Positions 14,774 through 23,375 of a stretch of DNA of 34,854 bases are shown here, one piece after another. The stretch comes from JAAFIM01 sp964467315 (lineage in GTDB: Bacteria; Bacteroidota; Bacteroidia; Chitinophagales; Saprospiraceae). Made by a program: the position numbers and the translations under genes. Below the pieces are notes generated by a model that was not told where the DNA came from, made no database searches, and worked only from the letters and a program-made list of their open reading frames with translations. The stretch covers positions 1 to 34,854 of the forward strand of contig CAYXSA010000044.1 of the NCBI GenBank assembly GCA_964467315.1. Reading direction: 5' to 3'. Position 1 is the stretch's first letter. Every line of letters starts with the position of its first letter.

Positions 14774-15700
14774 TTAGCCGCCTACGGCGCGTATGAAAAT
14801 TTCGTTGAAGGTAGGCAGCAGTTCGCGGAACAAAATGATGTCCAAGCGCTCTATTTGGAGCAAGGCGGCGAGCAGTTGGCGGGCATTATCGCCCTCTTTT
14901 AGCTGTATTTTTAGCTCTCGACGCTCTTCGTTGTGGCTTACGATGCGCAAAACGGGCAGGGCGGCGAGTTGTTCGGCTGATAGAGGCGCATCCAGCGCAT
15001 AATGCAGCTCAAAAAGATGCTCTTTGTACTGATTTTTAATGCTTTTTACCTCGCCCTTTAGCACATCTTTTCCCTTGTTAATCAATACGATATGCTCGCA
15101 AATCTGTTCTACCTGCTCCATGCGATGGGTAGAGAACAAAATGGTCGTCCCTTCCCTATTCAAGCGGTGTATTTCTTCCTGAATAAGTAGGCTATTGACG
15201 GGGTCGAGCCCCGAAAACGGTTCATCTAAGATAAGCAAGCGGGGGCGATGCAGTACGGTGCTGACAAATTGCACCTTTTGCTGCATACCTTTGGAAAGGT
15301 CTTCGATGGGTTTCTGCCTCCAAGAGTCGATATCGAAGCGTTTGCACCATGCCTCCCATTCGGTTTTGGCGGTTTTGTAGGGCATACCTTTGAGTTGTGC
15401 GAGATATAGTATCTGCTCTTCGACCTTCATTTTTTTGTATAAGCCCCTTTCTTCGGGCATATAGCCGATGTTTTCGACGTGTCGGGGATTGAGTGGTTCG
15501 CCGCCAAAAAAAATTTGCCCCCCATCGGCGCGGGTAATGCAGGTGATGATGCGAATGGTGGAGGTTTTGCCTGCTCCATTGGGCCCTAAGATGCCGTAAA
15601 TGCTTCCTTCGGGTACATCGAAGGAAACGCTTTGCACGGCTTTGTGCGATTCGTACTGCTTTTCTACCGACTGCAGCGAGAGTATGATTTTATTAGCCAC
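14774..15700 (-). CDS. ABC transporter ATP-binding protein, NatA-like
   Basis: The protein has 308 residues. Walker A is GPNGAGKT (39-46), the signature motif is LSKGMQQ (135-141), Walker B is LLILDEP (155-161), and the H-loop is His192 in STHRM. A C-terminal extension (about 225-308) resembles the accessory domain of NatA-type exporters. It powers the NatB-like permease that follows in the same operon. The start is GTG at 15698-15700; no ATG is available upstream of the conserved region. The leader is made of heptamer repeats that can fold on themselves (15705-15814). Confidence 0.93.
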   Translation of the reverse strand: MANKIILSLQSVEKQYESHKAVQSVSFDVPEGSIYGILGPNGAGKTSTIRIITCITRADGGQIFFGGEPLNPRHVENIGYMPEERGLYKKMKVEEQILYLAQLKGMPYKTAKTEWEAWCKRFDIDSWRQKPIEDLSKGMQQKVQFVSTVLHRPRLLILDEPFSGLDPVNSLLIQEEIHRLNREGTTILFSTHRMEQVEQICEHIVLINKGKDVLKGEVKSIKNQYKEHLFELHYALDAPLSAEQLAALPVLRIVSHNEERRELKIQLKEGDNARQLLAALLQIERLDIILFRELLPTFNEIFIRAVGG

Positions 15701-15704
15701 TTTT

Positions 15705-15814
15705 TGAGTTACGAGTTACGAATTACGAGTTACGAGTTACGAATGATGCGCCTAAGCTGTCGACACTAATGCCCACACACAAAGTACAATTCGTAACTTG
15801 TAACTCGTAACTCA
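15705..15814 (-). repeat. Inverted heptamer module upstream of the ABC operon
   Basis: On the plus strand four to five GAGTTAC/GAATTAC units (15705-15743) face CGTAACT units (15790-15814), so the two sides can pair. On the minus strand the centre contains TTGTACTTTGTGTGTG, matching TTGTGCTTTGTGTGTG upstream of the PPK2 gene. The PPK2 copy has a -7 box; this one does not show it at the same place. Confidence 0.75.
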
Positions 15815-15816
15815 CT

Positions 15817-16353
15817 TTATCCTTTATAAAATTCACCATCATCGCGGCGTAGGCGTTGGTCGCCGTCGCGGGGTTCGCGGTCAGAAGTCCAAGGAATGAG
15901 CCGCCGCCCTTCTGCATCTTTGTATTCGCCTAAGGCTATCAGTATCAGGTCTACCAGCGTAAAAATGCCGCAGCAGCCGAGCGTCAGCAGTTGCAAAGCG
16001 CCAAGCAGATAATGCCCCGAATAGAAGCGGTGCACACCCAAATAGCCCAAAAGCAAGCAAAGCAAAAAGGCGGTGAGCTGTGTGCGTTGGCTGTAGTTTT
16101 GGCTATGTTCGCTTGCTTGTTGCTGTTTTTGTAGCTTGCGTTTGCCGATGGCGATGCGGGTGGATTGTTTTTTAGCTTGTTTCGGTTCTACGGGTCTTGC
16201 CAACTCCGCCGCCGATGGTTCGCGCTCATAAAAGGCGCGCAATGCGCTACGCTTATCGGCTTCTCTGCGCTGCGTATTGGGCGTATAAACGACCATCGAA
16301 AGCAGCAATAAGGATATAGAAAGCAGCAAAAAATAAGCAAAAATTTTGGTCAT
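15817..16353 (-). CDS. TM2 domain membrane protein
   Basis: The 178-residue protein begins with a hydrophobic segment (about 4-24) and then a Lys/Arg/Gln-rich linker. The C-terminal half (about 93-150) is a TM2 domain: two membrane helices with LGYLGVHRFYSGHYLLGA, and the DLILIALGEYKDAEG end. The tail is highly charged. Function of TM2 proteins in bacteria is poorly known. I start at the ATG 16351-16353; a TTG two codons upstream is possible. It lies between the ABC operon and dacB on the same strand, separated from both by repeats. Confidence 0.85.
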   Translation of the reverse strand: MTKIFAYFLLLSISLLLLSMVVYTPNTQRREADKRSALRAFYEREPSAAELARPVEPKQAKKQSTRIAIGKRKLQKQQQASEHSQNYSQRTQLTAFLLCLLLGYLGVHRFYSGHYLLGALQLLTLGCCGIFTLVDLILIALGEYKDAEGRRLIPWTSDREPRDGDQRLRRDDGEFYKG

Positions 16354-16394
16354 TTTCAAATGCAGATTAAAATCGGAGTAAGATTTATTTCAAT

Positions 16395-16518
16395 GCGTGA
16401 GGAACACGCAGTGGACGCGAAGCGCATAGCAGCGGAAGCGCCGCGTAGCGGGGCTGGAGTGGATAGCCCGACCGCCCGACCTTTTAAGCCGCGTAGCGGC
16501 GGGGAGGGCGGACACGCC
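16395..16518 (+). repeat. Family A repeat, copy 5 (diverged)
   Basis: It begins GCGTGAGGAACACGCAGTGG, has GGATAGCCCGACCGCCCGAC, a stem CCGCCC with GGGCGG enclosing GCCGC-GTA-GCGGC, and ends GGACACGCCAAAAAA. The left end has lost the GATAG match. Confidence 0.7.
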
Positions 16519-16555
16519 AAAAAAGTGAAAAGTGAAAAGTATGCGTAGCATATAA

Positions 16556-16612
16556 TACTTGCTACCACTGCCGCCGCAAGGCGGCATAGTACCTACGACA
16601 CGAAGCACAAAC
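16556..16612 (-). repeat. Family B palindromic repeat, copy 4
   Basis: On the minus strand it reads TGTGCTTCGTGTCGTAGGTACT, hairpin GCCGCC-TTGC-GGCGGC, then AGTGGTAGCAAGTA. It has the same frame as the plus-strand copies near argB, argC and the PPK2 gene. Confidence 0.75.
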
Positions 16613-16639
16613 TACGACACGAAGCGCATTCGTCATTCA

Positions 16640-18139
16640 CTATGGCAGTTGCGCGATTTGTATCATCAGTTCTTCGAGTTTTTTGCGCATCACGCCGCCC
16701 GAACAGGAGTAATTATTGACGAGAATGGAGAAAGCGAGCATACGCCCGCTGCGGGTGCTGGCGTAGCCTGTATAGGTGCGCACGCGATTGATGGAGCCGC
16801 TTTTTGCGTGTATATTGCCTGCGGCGGCGGTTTTTTTGCCGATGCCTGCGAGGGTGCCCGTTTCGCCTGCAACGGCGAGTTGATTGTAAAAATCGTGGAA
16901 GGTCGTAGGGTCGAGATAGGCTTTGCGCATGATTTGGGCGAAGGTGCGGGCGGAGATGCTATTGCGTGAGGAGAGCCCACTGCCGTCGTGCATAAAAAAG
17001 CCGTTCATATCCACGCCGCGCGACATCCAAAAATCCATAATGGCAGTCAGTCCCGCATCGAAAGTAGCGGCATTTTTTGCTTTCAGCCCGATGGCTTTTA
17101 GCAGGGCTTCGCAATAGAGGTTGCGGCTATCTTCGTTGATATGTTTGACGATATTGATGAGTGGCGGCGATAAAGTCGTATGAAAGGTCTGCCGATTGCT
17201 AAGGCTCACAGCATTCGACCAGACTTGCGGCGCTTTCACGACGGCGATGCCGCTATTTTTTAGCTTTTCCGTGAGGCTGTAGGCGGCAAAATACGGCGGA
17301 TTGGGCAGTGCGCCCCGCACCCGAAATTCGCCCCCGCCTGCGGGAATGGTGCCGCGTATGACGATATCCAAACCATAGGGCGAGGAAAAAATATAGGCGT
17401 TATCGCCTGTGCCTTTTTCGGCAGATACGACCTCATTGGTAAATCGCAGATAAGGCAGCGCGGGCTCCACGCGTTTGATGCTGGGCGTTTCGCCGACTGT
17501 GCCTTTTTGCTGAAAAAAGAGGCTATACATATTGTCGTTGAAATTCAGACCATATACGCCTGCGCCGTAATAGTTGCCCATATCGCCCCATTGCCAAGTA
17601 TAGGGAATTATATTGCTATCAAAATAGCTATCGTCGCCCACCACAGCGCCTTCTACGCGGGTAATGCCCGCCTTTCTGATGGCGGCAAGCCAAGCGTTTA
17701 GCACTGCATCAGCGCCCGCTGCGCCCGACATCATGGGGCTGCCCAGCGTAGGGTCGCCGCCGCCTTTTATGTATAGATTGCCCCGCAATACGCCGTTTTC
17801 TATGCTGCCGTCGTATTGCAAAAGCGTGCGAAATTGATAATCGCCACCCAATAAGCCCAGCGCTGCGCTGGTCGTAATGACCTTCATGCTGGAGGCGGGT
17901 ATCAGCGCCAAATTGGGGTTGCGCTCGCAGACGACCGTATTTTTTTCGATGTCGATAGCGCAAAAACTAACGGAGGCGTACTTTAGCTGCGGGTCTTGTA
18001 GGAGCGCGTCTATAGCGATATCGAGTTTGCTCGGCTGTGCGCGTAGGGGCGCGCCCAATAAAAAAATATGCGCAAAAAGCAGGGGCAAACCTATGTGTTT
18101 GCCCTTAAAAATATGCGCCAGAAATAATAATTTATGCAC
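16640..18139 (-). CDS. dacB: D-alanyl-D-alanine carboxypeptidase, PBP4 type (peptidase S13)
   Basis: This class trims or cleaves peptidoglycan cross-bridges in the periplasm. The 499-residue protein starts with a signal peptide (about 1-34, ending LRA). The active-site tetrad is SSMK (Ser83, Lys86). The SxN motif is SRN in GLSSRNSIS, and the KTG-type triad is KSG in IHAKSGSINR. The NLYIKGGGDPTL and GLNFNDN segments are typical of the PBP4 family, which carries a large insert after the first motif. The start is GTG at 18137-18139; it lies 4 nt from the stop of the upstream regulator, so the two are co-transcribed and possibly translationally linked. Confidence 0.93.
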   Translation of the reverse strand: MHKLLFLAHIFKGKHIGLPLLFAHIFLLGAPLRAQPSKLDIAIDALLQDPQLKYASVSFCAIDIEKNTVVCERNPNLALIPASSMKVITTSAALGLLGGDYQFRTLLQYDGSIENGVLRGNLYIKGGGDPTLGSPMMSGAAGADAVLNAWLAAIRKAGITRVEGAVVGDDSYFDSNIIPYTWQWGDMGNYYGAGVYGLNFNDNMYSLFFQQKGTVGETPSIKRVEPALPYLRFTNEVVSAEKGTGDNAYIFSSPYGLDIVIRGTIPAGGGEFRVRGALPNPPYFAAYSLTEKLKNSGIAVVKAPQVWSNAVSLSNRQTFHTTLSPPLINIVKHINEDSRNLYCEALLKAIGLKAKNAATFDAGLTAIMDFWMSRGVDMNGFFMHDGSGLSSRNSISARTFAQIMRKAYLDPTTFHDFYNQLAVAGETGTLAGIGKKTAAAGNIHAKSGSINRVRTYTGYASTRSGRMLAFSILVNNYSCSGGVMRKKLEELMIQIAQLP

Positions 18140-18143
18140 GTCG

Positions 18144-18650
18144 TTACATCATTTTCATAAACGAAGAAAGCAGCCATTCGGCATCGGCGGCTACGAGGGT
18201 ATCGAGGAGTTTATCGGCTTTCTGCGCGAAGAGCTGTATGCTGTCTACGGTTTGCAAAAAGCTCTGGGTAGCGGGGTCTTGGGGTGCGTCCTGTTGCAGG
18301 GTGCGCACCTCGTCGAGGACTTGCAAAACAGGCTCTAATTCCTTCTTTTTGCGGTGCAAAATTATCTGCCGCACGACCCGCGTCATTTCTTTTTCGGCTA
18401 CAAAAAACTCCCGCCGCTCGCCCGTTTTGAGCGATTTATAGACTAAGCCTATGTCGATAAGCGCGCGCAGGTTCATATTGGCATTGCCGCGCGAGACCTG
18501 CAAGGCTTCCATCACTTCGTCGGCGCTCATCGCCTCAGGGCTGACCAGCAGCAAGGCATGAATTTGCGCCATTGTACGATTTATACCCCAATTTGTGCCG
18601 AGTGTGCCCCATGCGCTGATAAATTTTAGCTTGGCTTCGTCGAGCGTCAT
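18144..18650 (-). CDS. GbsR/MarR-type transcriptional regulator
   Basis: The 168-residue protein has a winged helix-turn-helix in the first half: MSADEVMEALQVSRGNANMN, then LRALIDIGLV. The preceding WGTLGTNWGINRTMAQIHALL is typical of GbsR-like regulators. The C-terminal half is helical and probably dimerises. I chose the ATG at 18648-18650, since the upstream extension to 18713 is low-complexity. It sits 4 nt upstream of dacB in the same unit, so control of dacB or of envelope stress is a reasonable guess, but the ligand and targets are unknown. Confidence 0.85.
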   Translation of the reverse strand: MTLDEAKLKFISAWGTLGTNWGINRTMAQIHALLLVSPEAMSADEVMEALQVSRGNANMNLRALIDIGLVYKSLKTGERREFFVAEKEMTRVVRQIILHRKKKELEPVLQVLDEVRTLQQDAPQDPATQSFLQTVDSIQLFAQKADKLLDTLVAADAEWLLSSFMKMM

Positions 18651-18768
18651 ATTTTTATTTGGTGTGTTTTTTATTTTTTTTTGGGGCTGCGCCGCGCAGA
18701 CGCGCGTCGCCACGCTGTTATGGGTTCGCTAAACGCTCATACCTTCGCGCTTTGCGCTCGGTACGCGT

Positions 18769-18790
18769 GAGCCGCGATAAATCGCGGCTC
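18769..18790. repeat. Palindrome related to family A cassettes
   Basis: GAGCCGCGAT and ATCGCGGCTC arms around AA, followed by TAC. The same build (GAGCCGTGAT/ATCACGGCTC, then TAC) sits inside family A copy 7 at 22019-22042. Here it stands without the family A frame. Confidence 0.7.
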
Positions 18791-18833
18791 TACACGCGCC
18801 CTCCACATCGTTAGCCCATTGCAAGCCTTTTCC

Positions 18834-19886
18834 TTATTTTTGGAAGATTGCCGCATAGCCCGCCGCTGTCTCTAAGGGCAGCAAACCGAAGGGCATTTTC
18901 TCGGCTTGTGAACGGGCAAAAGCCTGCGATGTTTCGGCTATAGTCTGCTCAAATGGCGTAAACGCAAAATCAGGCAAGGCGCGCAGTAATTTTTCATTGG
19001 AATAGCTAAAACTATTTTGCACCATCTGCACTACATCGGGCGTTATCGTCGGGGCTGTGCCCAGCAGTCGCGCCCGCAGCGCCTCCAATCTCCATGCTAT
19101 AGCCCCCATCCAAGGGCGCAGCAAAAAACGCGGCGCTCGTTTGCCCAAATTTTTGGCTATCTCCGAAAACATAGCCTGATAGCCCTGATTGCTGCCATTG
19201 ACGATAAAACGCTCGCCTTCTATCTCGCTTTGCATGAGCGCGATAGCCGATAAAGCCACATCGCGCACATCGACAAAACCCGTCGCCCCCTTCGGATAAA
19301 AGGAAAGCCCCTTGTGCACCTGCTGCCAAAATTGCCCCGTCGCCCAATGCCAGTAGCCTCCTCCCAAAATCACGGAGGGATTGAGGATAACGACCGATAA
19401 GCCTTCCTCGCTGCCCCGCCAAGCCTCGCATTCGCCCTTAAATTTGCTAATTCCGTAATTGGAATTGAGCTTATTATTTTCCCATACTGCCCCCTCGTCG
19501 AAATGCTGCACAAACTCCCGCCGCCCCAATGCCGCTATAGAACTAATATGCAAAAAGCGCCGCACACCCGCAAATAAAGCCGCATTGACCATATTTGCTG
19601 TGCCTTCGGCATTTACGCGGAGCATCTTTTCGGCATCTGCCGACTGATAAGAGATAAAAGCCGCCGAATGATAAACCTCCTCTACGCCCTGCATGGCTTC
19701 CTCCAGCAGCGCGCTATCCAACAAATCGCCCTCTATCCATTCTATCTTTTCGGCATCTTCGCCCAGCAGATGCAAGGGACTTTCCCGCCGACGAAGTGCC
19801 CGCAGGGCTACCCCACTGCGCAATAGATAACGCGCCAAATAAGCCCCCACAAAACCCGTTGCCCCTGTCAAAAAAATTCGCTTCAT
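18834..19886 (-). CDS. NAD-dependent epimerase/dehydratase (extended SDR)
   Basis: The 350-residue protein has the Rossmann motif TGATGFVG (7-14), an acidic GDLLD segment after strand 3, Ser115/Ser116 in HISSIAALG, and the catalytic pair Tyr144 and Lys148 in YGISK. The pattern NPSVILGGG is frequent in the dihydroflavonol-reductase-like branch of this family. The substrate cannot be told from sequence; it could be a sugar nucleotide, sterol-like or other ketone. The frame is open upstream to 20165 but that part translates a family A repeat, so the ATG at 19884-19886 is used. A terminator separates it from the peptidase gene upstream. Confidence 0.9.
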   Translation of the reverse strand: MKRIFLTGATGFVGAYLARYLLRSGVALRALRRRESPLHLLGEDAEKIEWIEGDLLDSALLEEAMQGVEEVYHSAAFISYQSADAEKMLRVNAEGTANMVNAALFAGVRRFLHISSIAALGRREFVQHFDEGAVWENNKLNSNYGISKFKGECEAWRGSEEGLSVVILNPSVILGGGYWHWATGQFWQQVHKGLSFYPKGATGFVDVRDVALSAIALMQSEIEGERFIVNGSNQGYQAMFSEIAKNLGKRAPRFLLRPWMGAIAWRLEALRARLLGTAPTITPDVVQMVQNSFSYSNEKLLRALPDFAFTPFEQTIAETSQAFARSQAEKMPFGLLPLETAAGYAAIFQK

Positions 19887-19931
19887 GTCTACTGCTTGCT
19901 GCTTTAAGGGGCGCAAAATACGAAAAAAAAT

Positions 19932-19965
19932 AAATCCCGCCCCCTTTACAGCGGACGGGATTTTT
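19932..19965. terminator. Terminator between the peptidase gene and the epimerase gene
   Basis: AAATCCCG and CGGGATTT arms close a 17-nt loop, with T-rich DNA on both sides. On the minus strand it lies after the peptidase stop and a family A repeat, before the epimerase start. Confidence 0.7.
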
Positions 19966-19976
19966 AATGATAGTTT

Positions 19977-20147
19977 GCGTGAGGGATAGTAGGGGCGAAT
20001 CAACATTCGCCCATACGGGCGATGATGATGCCCTTCGGGGCTGCTTCGCGGTCGCCCCGAATAGCCCGACCGCGCCCCAGTAGAGCCGTAGCATGCTACG
20101 GCTCCGCCCGCCGCCCTTTGCGGCGGGTGTGGGGCGCGGGCACGCCA
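19977..20147 (+). repeat. Family A repeat, copy 6 (enlarged)
   Basis: The standard frame holds the GGGGCGAAT/ATTCGCCC cassette, then GGGGCTGCTTCGCGGTCGCCCC, GAATAGCCCGAC, and an enlarged stem 2 (CGCGCCCC with GGGGCGCG) whose loop contains two further hairpins, GAGCCGTAGC/GCTACGGCTC and CCCGCCGCC/GGCGGG. A9 follows GGGCACGCC. Confidence 0.85.
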
Positions 20148-20157
20148 AAAAAAAATC

Positions 20158-21735
20158 TTAATCAAGCATCAATTTGCGGGTTGTGCGTCCTTCCGATGTT
20201 TCCACCGTTACGAAGTACATACCCGTAGCGAGCATCGAGAGGTCGAGTTGCTCGACATTTGTGCCTTGTACCAAGACCAGTTGCTGGCGGGGCATCACGC
20301 GCTGACCCAAAGAATTGGTGATAGAAATCGTGGCTTCGATGTGCTGCGTTACGTCCAATTCGAGCGCAACGGGCGCTTGGCGGTTGGCGGGATTGGGGAA
20401 TAGACGCATATCGTTCAGTCCGCTATCGCCGAGTTGGTCTACGCCGACCTCCCAGTCGTAGGTAACGAAATCGGCAGAAGCTGCGTTGTTGTCGCAAAAA
20501 TCGATAGAATTGGTGGCGCGCACCGTCCAGCGGAATTGGTGATTGGGGGTAAGACCGACCCAAAGGGTATTTTCATGCGTTACCCATTGTCCGACGCGAG
20601 AAACGAAGGTACCGTTTATCATGCGGTCGATGGTTACGGTGTAGAGGGTGGCATTGGGCACAGCCTCCCAACGCAGTTGCGCTGTAGTGTAAGGCGAGGG
20701 CGAAGTTTCGTTAGGCCAAGTGAGCACGGGCGCTTGGCTTACTTCGAGCAAAGAGGGGTCGGGCAGCAGGTCGTAGCCGCGAGAAATCACGTCTAAAACA
20801 ATCGCATCTTTTTGCTCATTGCTAAAGCTATTGGTGCAGTTGTCGCCGAAATAGCTCATGTAGTTATCGGCTGAAGAAGCGGGGTCAAGCGCTACGCTAT
20901 CGGGGTCGAAAGCGGGGAAAGGCATGGTACAGCCGCCCGCGAAGATACCGAAATTGTAATCGGGCTTGGTATCGCAGAAGCCATCGGCGGCGATTTGGCA
21001 GTTTTCTGAGCCGCCGCTGCGGGCTACGCGCTCCGTGAGTGTACCGCCGCCGCTATATTCGGGGGCTTTGCCGCCGTTTACAGCCGCTACATCGCGGTAA
21101 TCTTGGTCTTCCCAGCCAAAAAACGGGTGCGCCAGCGTGAAGAAGTGCCCTAACTCGTGCGTGAGCGTTTTCGATGTGCCGTTGATAGTACCGCGTATAC
21201 AGTATATTACGTCGGGATAGGAGGTATAATAGCCCAAGGTCGTGCCGAAGCCTGAAGAAGCAATGACGTTGCCGATATAGATATTTACCGCTTGAGGCAC
21301 TTTATTGAGCGCCATCAGGTAATTTACCATGCCGTTGCCTCGGTCGTTGTTGTTGTACAATGAGGTGCTAGAGATATAGCGGGGCGGCGCATACAGATAA
21401 AACTGTATGTTCTGGTCGGCATAATCCGCATTGAGCCTGCACATATTTGCCCAGACATTGTCGGCATTGATGAAGCCCGTCCCATCGCTCTGCCCTACAA
21501 AGTGAAATTGGAGGGGAATATATACGGTGCTGTCGTTGTTGCGCAACATCAAATCGCGCCGCGCCAATATCGCATCGCGGTTGCGCCGATTTTCGTGCAT
21601 ACGCTCCATAAACACTTGCTGGTCGGCTACGCTGGTACCGCAAACACCCGTATGCGTGTGCCCCTGTGCCCGTGCTATATCCGTGCCTGCCAAGAGCGGC
21701 AGGCAAAGTGCCATTTGTAAAAGTGCCTTTTTCAT
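20158..21735 (-). CDS. Secreted M43-type metallopeptidase with T9SS signal
   Basis: The 525-residue protein has a signal peptide (1-23, ARA before Gln). The zinc motif is HELGHFFTLAH (His193, Glu194, His197, His203), and the Met-turn NYMSYFGD is at Met293, both typical of metzincins of the pappalysin (M43) group. Cysteines at 179, 246, 254, 269 and 300 suggest disulfides. A fibronectin-like beta domain spans about 330-425. The last 80 residues start MRLFPNPA and end MYFVTVET..RKLMLD, a type A T9SS sorting domain, so the protein is likely exported across the outer membrane. A possible -7 box (TAGTTTTG, minus strand, 21806-21813) has no matching -33 element. Confidence 0.92.
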   Translation of the reverse strand: MKKALLQMALCLPLLAGTDIARAQGHTHTGVCGTSVADQQVFMERMHENRRNRDAILARRDLMLRNNDSTVYIPLQFHFVGQSDGTGFINADNVWANMCRLNADYADQNIQFYLYAPPRYISSTSLYNNNDRGNGMVNYLMALNKVPQAVNIYIGNVIASSGFGTTLGYYTSYPDVIYCIRGTINGTSKTLTHELGHFFTLAHPFFGWEDQDYRDVAAVNGGKAPEYSGGGTLTERVARSGGSENCQIAADGFCDTKPDYNFGIFAGGCTMPFPAFDPDSVALDPASSADNYMSYFGDNCTNSFSNEQKDAIVLDVISRGYDLLPDPSLLEVSQAPVLTWPNETSPSPYTTAQLRWEAVPNATLYTVTIDRMINGTFVSRVGQWVTHENTLWVGLTPNHQFRWTVRATNSIDFCDNNAASADFVTYDWEVGVDQLGDSGLNDMRLFPNPANRQAPVALELDVTQHIEATISITNSLGQRVMPRQQLVLVQGTNVEQLDLSMLATGMYFVTVETSEGRTTRKLMLD

Positions 21736-21904
21736 ATTTATGCCTAATTAAATGTTATTTTTATGCTAATGAACTGTTACGCCCTCATTTCGCCCCAAAT
21801 AAACGCAAAACTATCGTATCCGCCAATTTTTAAGCCCCATTTTATAGGTTTTTTGCCTCCGCATTTAGCAAAAATAAGCTATACTCAACAAAATAACGAA
21901 TAAA

Positions 21905-21938
21905 TTTGCGTGTTGGTTATCGCAAAAATCTATCTTTG
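21905..21938 (+). promoter_or_regulatory. Promoter of mdh
   Basis: TTTG (21905-21908) and TATCTTTG (21931-21938), 22 nt apart, match the Bacteroidota promoter. The same -7 octamer TATCTTTG lies before sucC. The predicted leader is about 225 nt and contains family A copy 7. Confidence 0.6.
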
Positions 21939-21975
21939 TGTGCGTTTCCAATATATTCATTTTTTGTGTTTTTTT

Positions 21976-22126
21976 GGCGTGCCCCTGCTCCCCCGCCCGC
22001 GCCAAAGGCGCGCGGGCGGAGCCGTGATAAATCACGGCTCTACGGGTCGCAGGGTCGGGCTATGCGGGGCGTACCACCATCGCCCCAGAGGGGCGAATGT
22101 TGATTCGCCCCTACTATCCCTCACGC
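21976..22126 (-). repeat. Family A repeat, copy 7, in the mdh leader
   Basis: It reads GGCGTGCCCC, hairpin CCCGCCCGCGCC/GGCGCGCGGGCG, cassette GAGCCGTGAT/ATCACGGCTC, GGGTCGGGCTATGCGGGGC, cassette GGGGCGAATGTTGATTCGCCCC in split arms, and TACTATCCCTCACGC. It ends 45 bp before the mdh ATG. Confidence 0.85.
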
Positions 22127-22171
22127 AAAACAAGCCATATACACACATACCACCATTTTCCCCCACCCAAA

Positions 22172-23113
22172 ATGAAAAAAGTAACCATCGTCGGCGGTGC
22201 TGGCAATGTAGGCGCTACCTGTGCCAACGTACTCGCGCACGACAACTGCGTACAAGAAATCGTCATGCTCGACCTCAATGGCAACATGGCAAAAGGCAAA
22301 GCCCTCGACTCTTGGCAGCAAGCCCCTATCGGCGAGTATAGCTCTCGCCTTGTCGGCACAGACAACTATGCCGATACTGCAGGCTCCGATGTCGTCGTTA
22401 TCACCGCAGGTCTGCCCCGCAAACCAGGCATGAGCCGCGACGACCTTATCGCTATCAACGCCAAAATCGTAACGGAAGTCGTCGGCAAAATCCTCGAATA
22501 CACGCCCAACCCCATCATCATCATCGTGTCTAATCCACTCGACGTGATGACGTACACCGCCCTGAAAGCCTCCAAACTCCCCGCGCATCGCGTCATGGGT
22601 ATGGCGGGCATTCTCGATACGGCTCGCTATCGCGCCTTCCTCGCCGAAGCCCTCAACGTTTCTCCCCGCGACATCCAAGCCCTACTCATGGGCGGACACG
22701 GCGATACGATGGTGCCCCTGCCCCGCTACACCACTGTAGCAGGCATCCCCGTTACCGAGCTACTCGATGCCGACACTCTCGATAAAATCGTCAAACGCAC
22801 CGCAGTAGGCGGCGGCGAACTCGTGCAACTCATGGGCACTTCCGCTTGGTACGCACCAGGCGCAGCCGCTGCCCAGATGGTCAGCGCTATCGCTCGCAAC
22901 GAAAATCGCGTATTCCCTTGCTGCGCTTTCCTCGATGGTCAATACGGTATCAACGACCTCTGCGTCGGCGTTCCCGTAAAATTGGGCAGCAACGGCATAG
23001 AGAAAATCTATGAAGTCGCCCTCACGGACGCAGAAAAAGAGCTCCTACACAAATCCGCCGCCGCCGTGCGCGAAATCGTCGACGTTTGCCGCAATCTCGG
23101 ATACGCACAATAG
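22172..23113 (+). CDS. mdh: Malate dehydrogenase
   Basis: Mdh oxidises malate to oxaloacetate with NAD in the TCA cycle. The 313-residue protein is of the LDH-like type. It has the NAD motif GGAGNVGATCA (8-18), the substrate loop PRKPGMSRDDL with its arginines, VSNPLDVMTY, and the catalytic His in LMGGHGDTMVPL. DTARYRAFLA is also typical. The ATG at 22172 begins the conserved sequence; the frame is open to 22097 but that part is family A DNA. C-ending codons dominate, as in sucC. A strong terminator follows at 23195. Confidence 0.97.
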   Translation: MKKVTIVGGAGNVGATCANVLAHDNCVQEIVMLDLNGNMAKGKALDSWQQAPIGEYSSRLVGTDNYADTAGSDVVVITAGLPRKPGMSRDDLIAINAKIVTEVVGKILEYTPNPIIIIVSNPLDVMTYTALKASKLPAHRVMGMAGILDTARYRAFLAEALNVSPRDIQALLMGGHGDTMVPLPRYTTVAGIPVTELLDADTLDKIVKRTAVGGGELVQLMGTSAWYAPGAAAAQMVSAIARNENRVFPCCAFLDGQYGINDLCVGVPVKLGSNGIEKIYEVALTDAEKELLHKSAAAVREIVDVCRNLGYAQ

Positions 23114-23145
23114 AGTTACGAATTACGAGTTACGAGTTACGAATT
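23113..23145 (+). repeat. Heptamer repeat GAGTTAC/GAATTAC after mdh
   Basis: Four units and a part, starting with the last base of the mdh stop codon, followed by TTTTGTGCTTACGC, which resembles the sequence next to the heptamers before PPK2. Confidence 0.8.
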
Positions 23146-23194
23146 TTGTGCTTACGCTTTATTTGGATCGTATATCGTGCTTCAGTATGCTACA

Positions 23195-23234
23195 GCCCGC
23201 AGCGCCCCTTTGGCGCTGCGGGTTATTGTTTTTT
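23195..23234 (+). terminator. Terminator of mdh
   Basis: CCCGCAGCGCC and GGCGCTGCGGG are perfect 11-bp arms around CCTTT, followed by TTATTGTTTTTT. A family A repeat begins right after it. Confidence 0.9.
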
Positions 23235-23337
23235 GCGTGAGGGATAGTAGGGGCGAATCAACATTCGCCCATTTGGGCGATGGTGAAACGCCCCGCATAG
23301 CCCGACCGCGCCCCCTTTATTGGGGCGCGGGCACGCC
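23235..23337 (+). repeat. Family A repeat, copy 8
   Basis: GCGTGAGGGATAGTAGGGGC, cassette GGGCGAAT/ATTCGCCC, CGCCCCGCATAGCCCGACC, stem 2 CGCGCCCC with GGGGCGCG, and GGCACGCCCAAAAA. It lies between convergent mdh and cysQ. Confidence 0.85.
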
Positions 23338-23375
23338 CAAAAACGGCGCAGCCCTTTGCGAAGCGAAAAATAAAA

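Larger units (their letters stand above)
21736..22171. other. Divergent intergenic region between the peptidase gene and mdh
   Basis: These 436 bp hold an AT-rich peptidase-side leader (21736-21900), the mdh promoter (21905-21938) and a family A repeat (21976-22126) lying inside the mdh leader. No other gene is seen. Confidence 0.75.

Noticed and set aside
19887..20165. 93-residue N-terminal extension of the epimerase
   Set aside because: It translates the terminator and family A copy 6; the Rossmann motif begins only 7 residues after the ATG at 19886.
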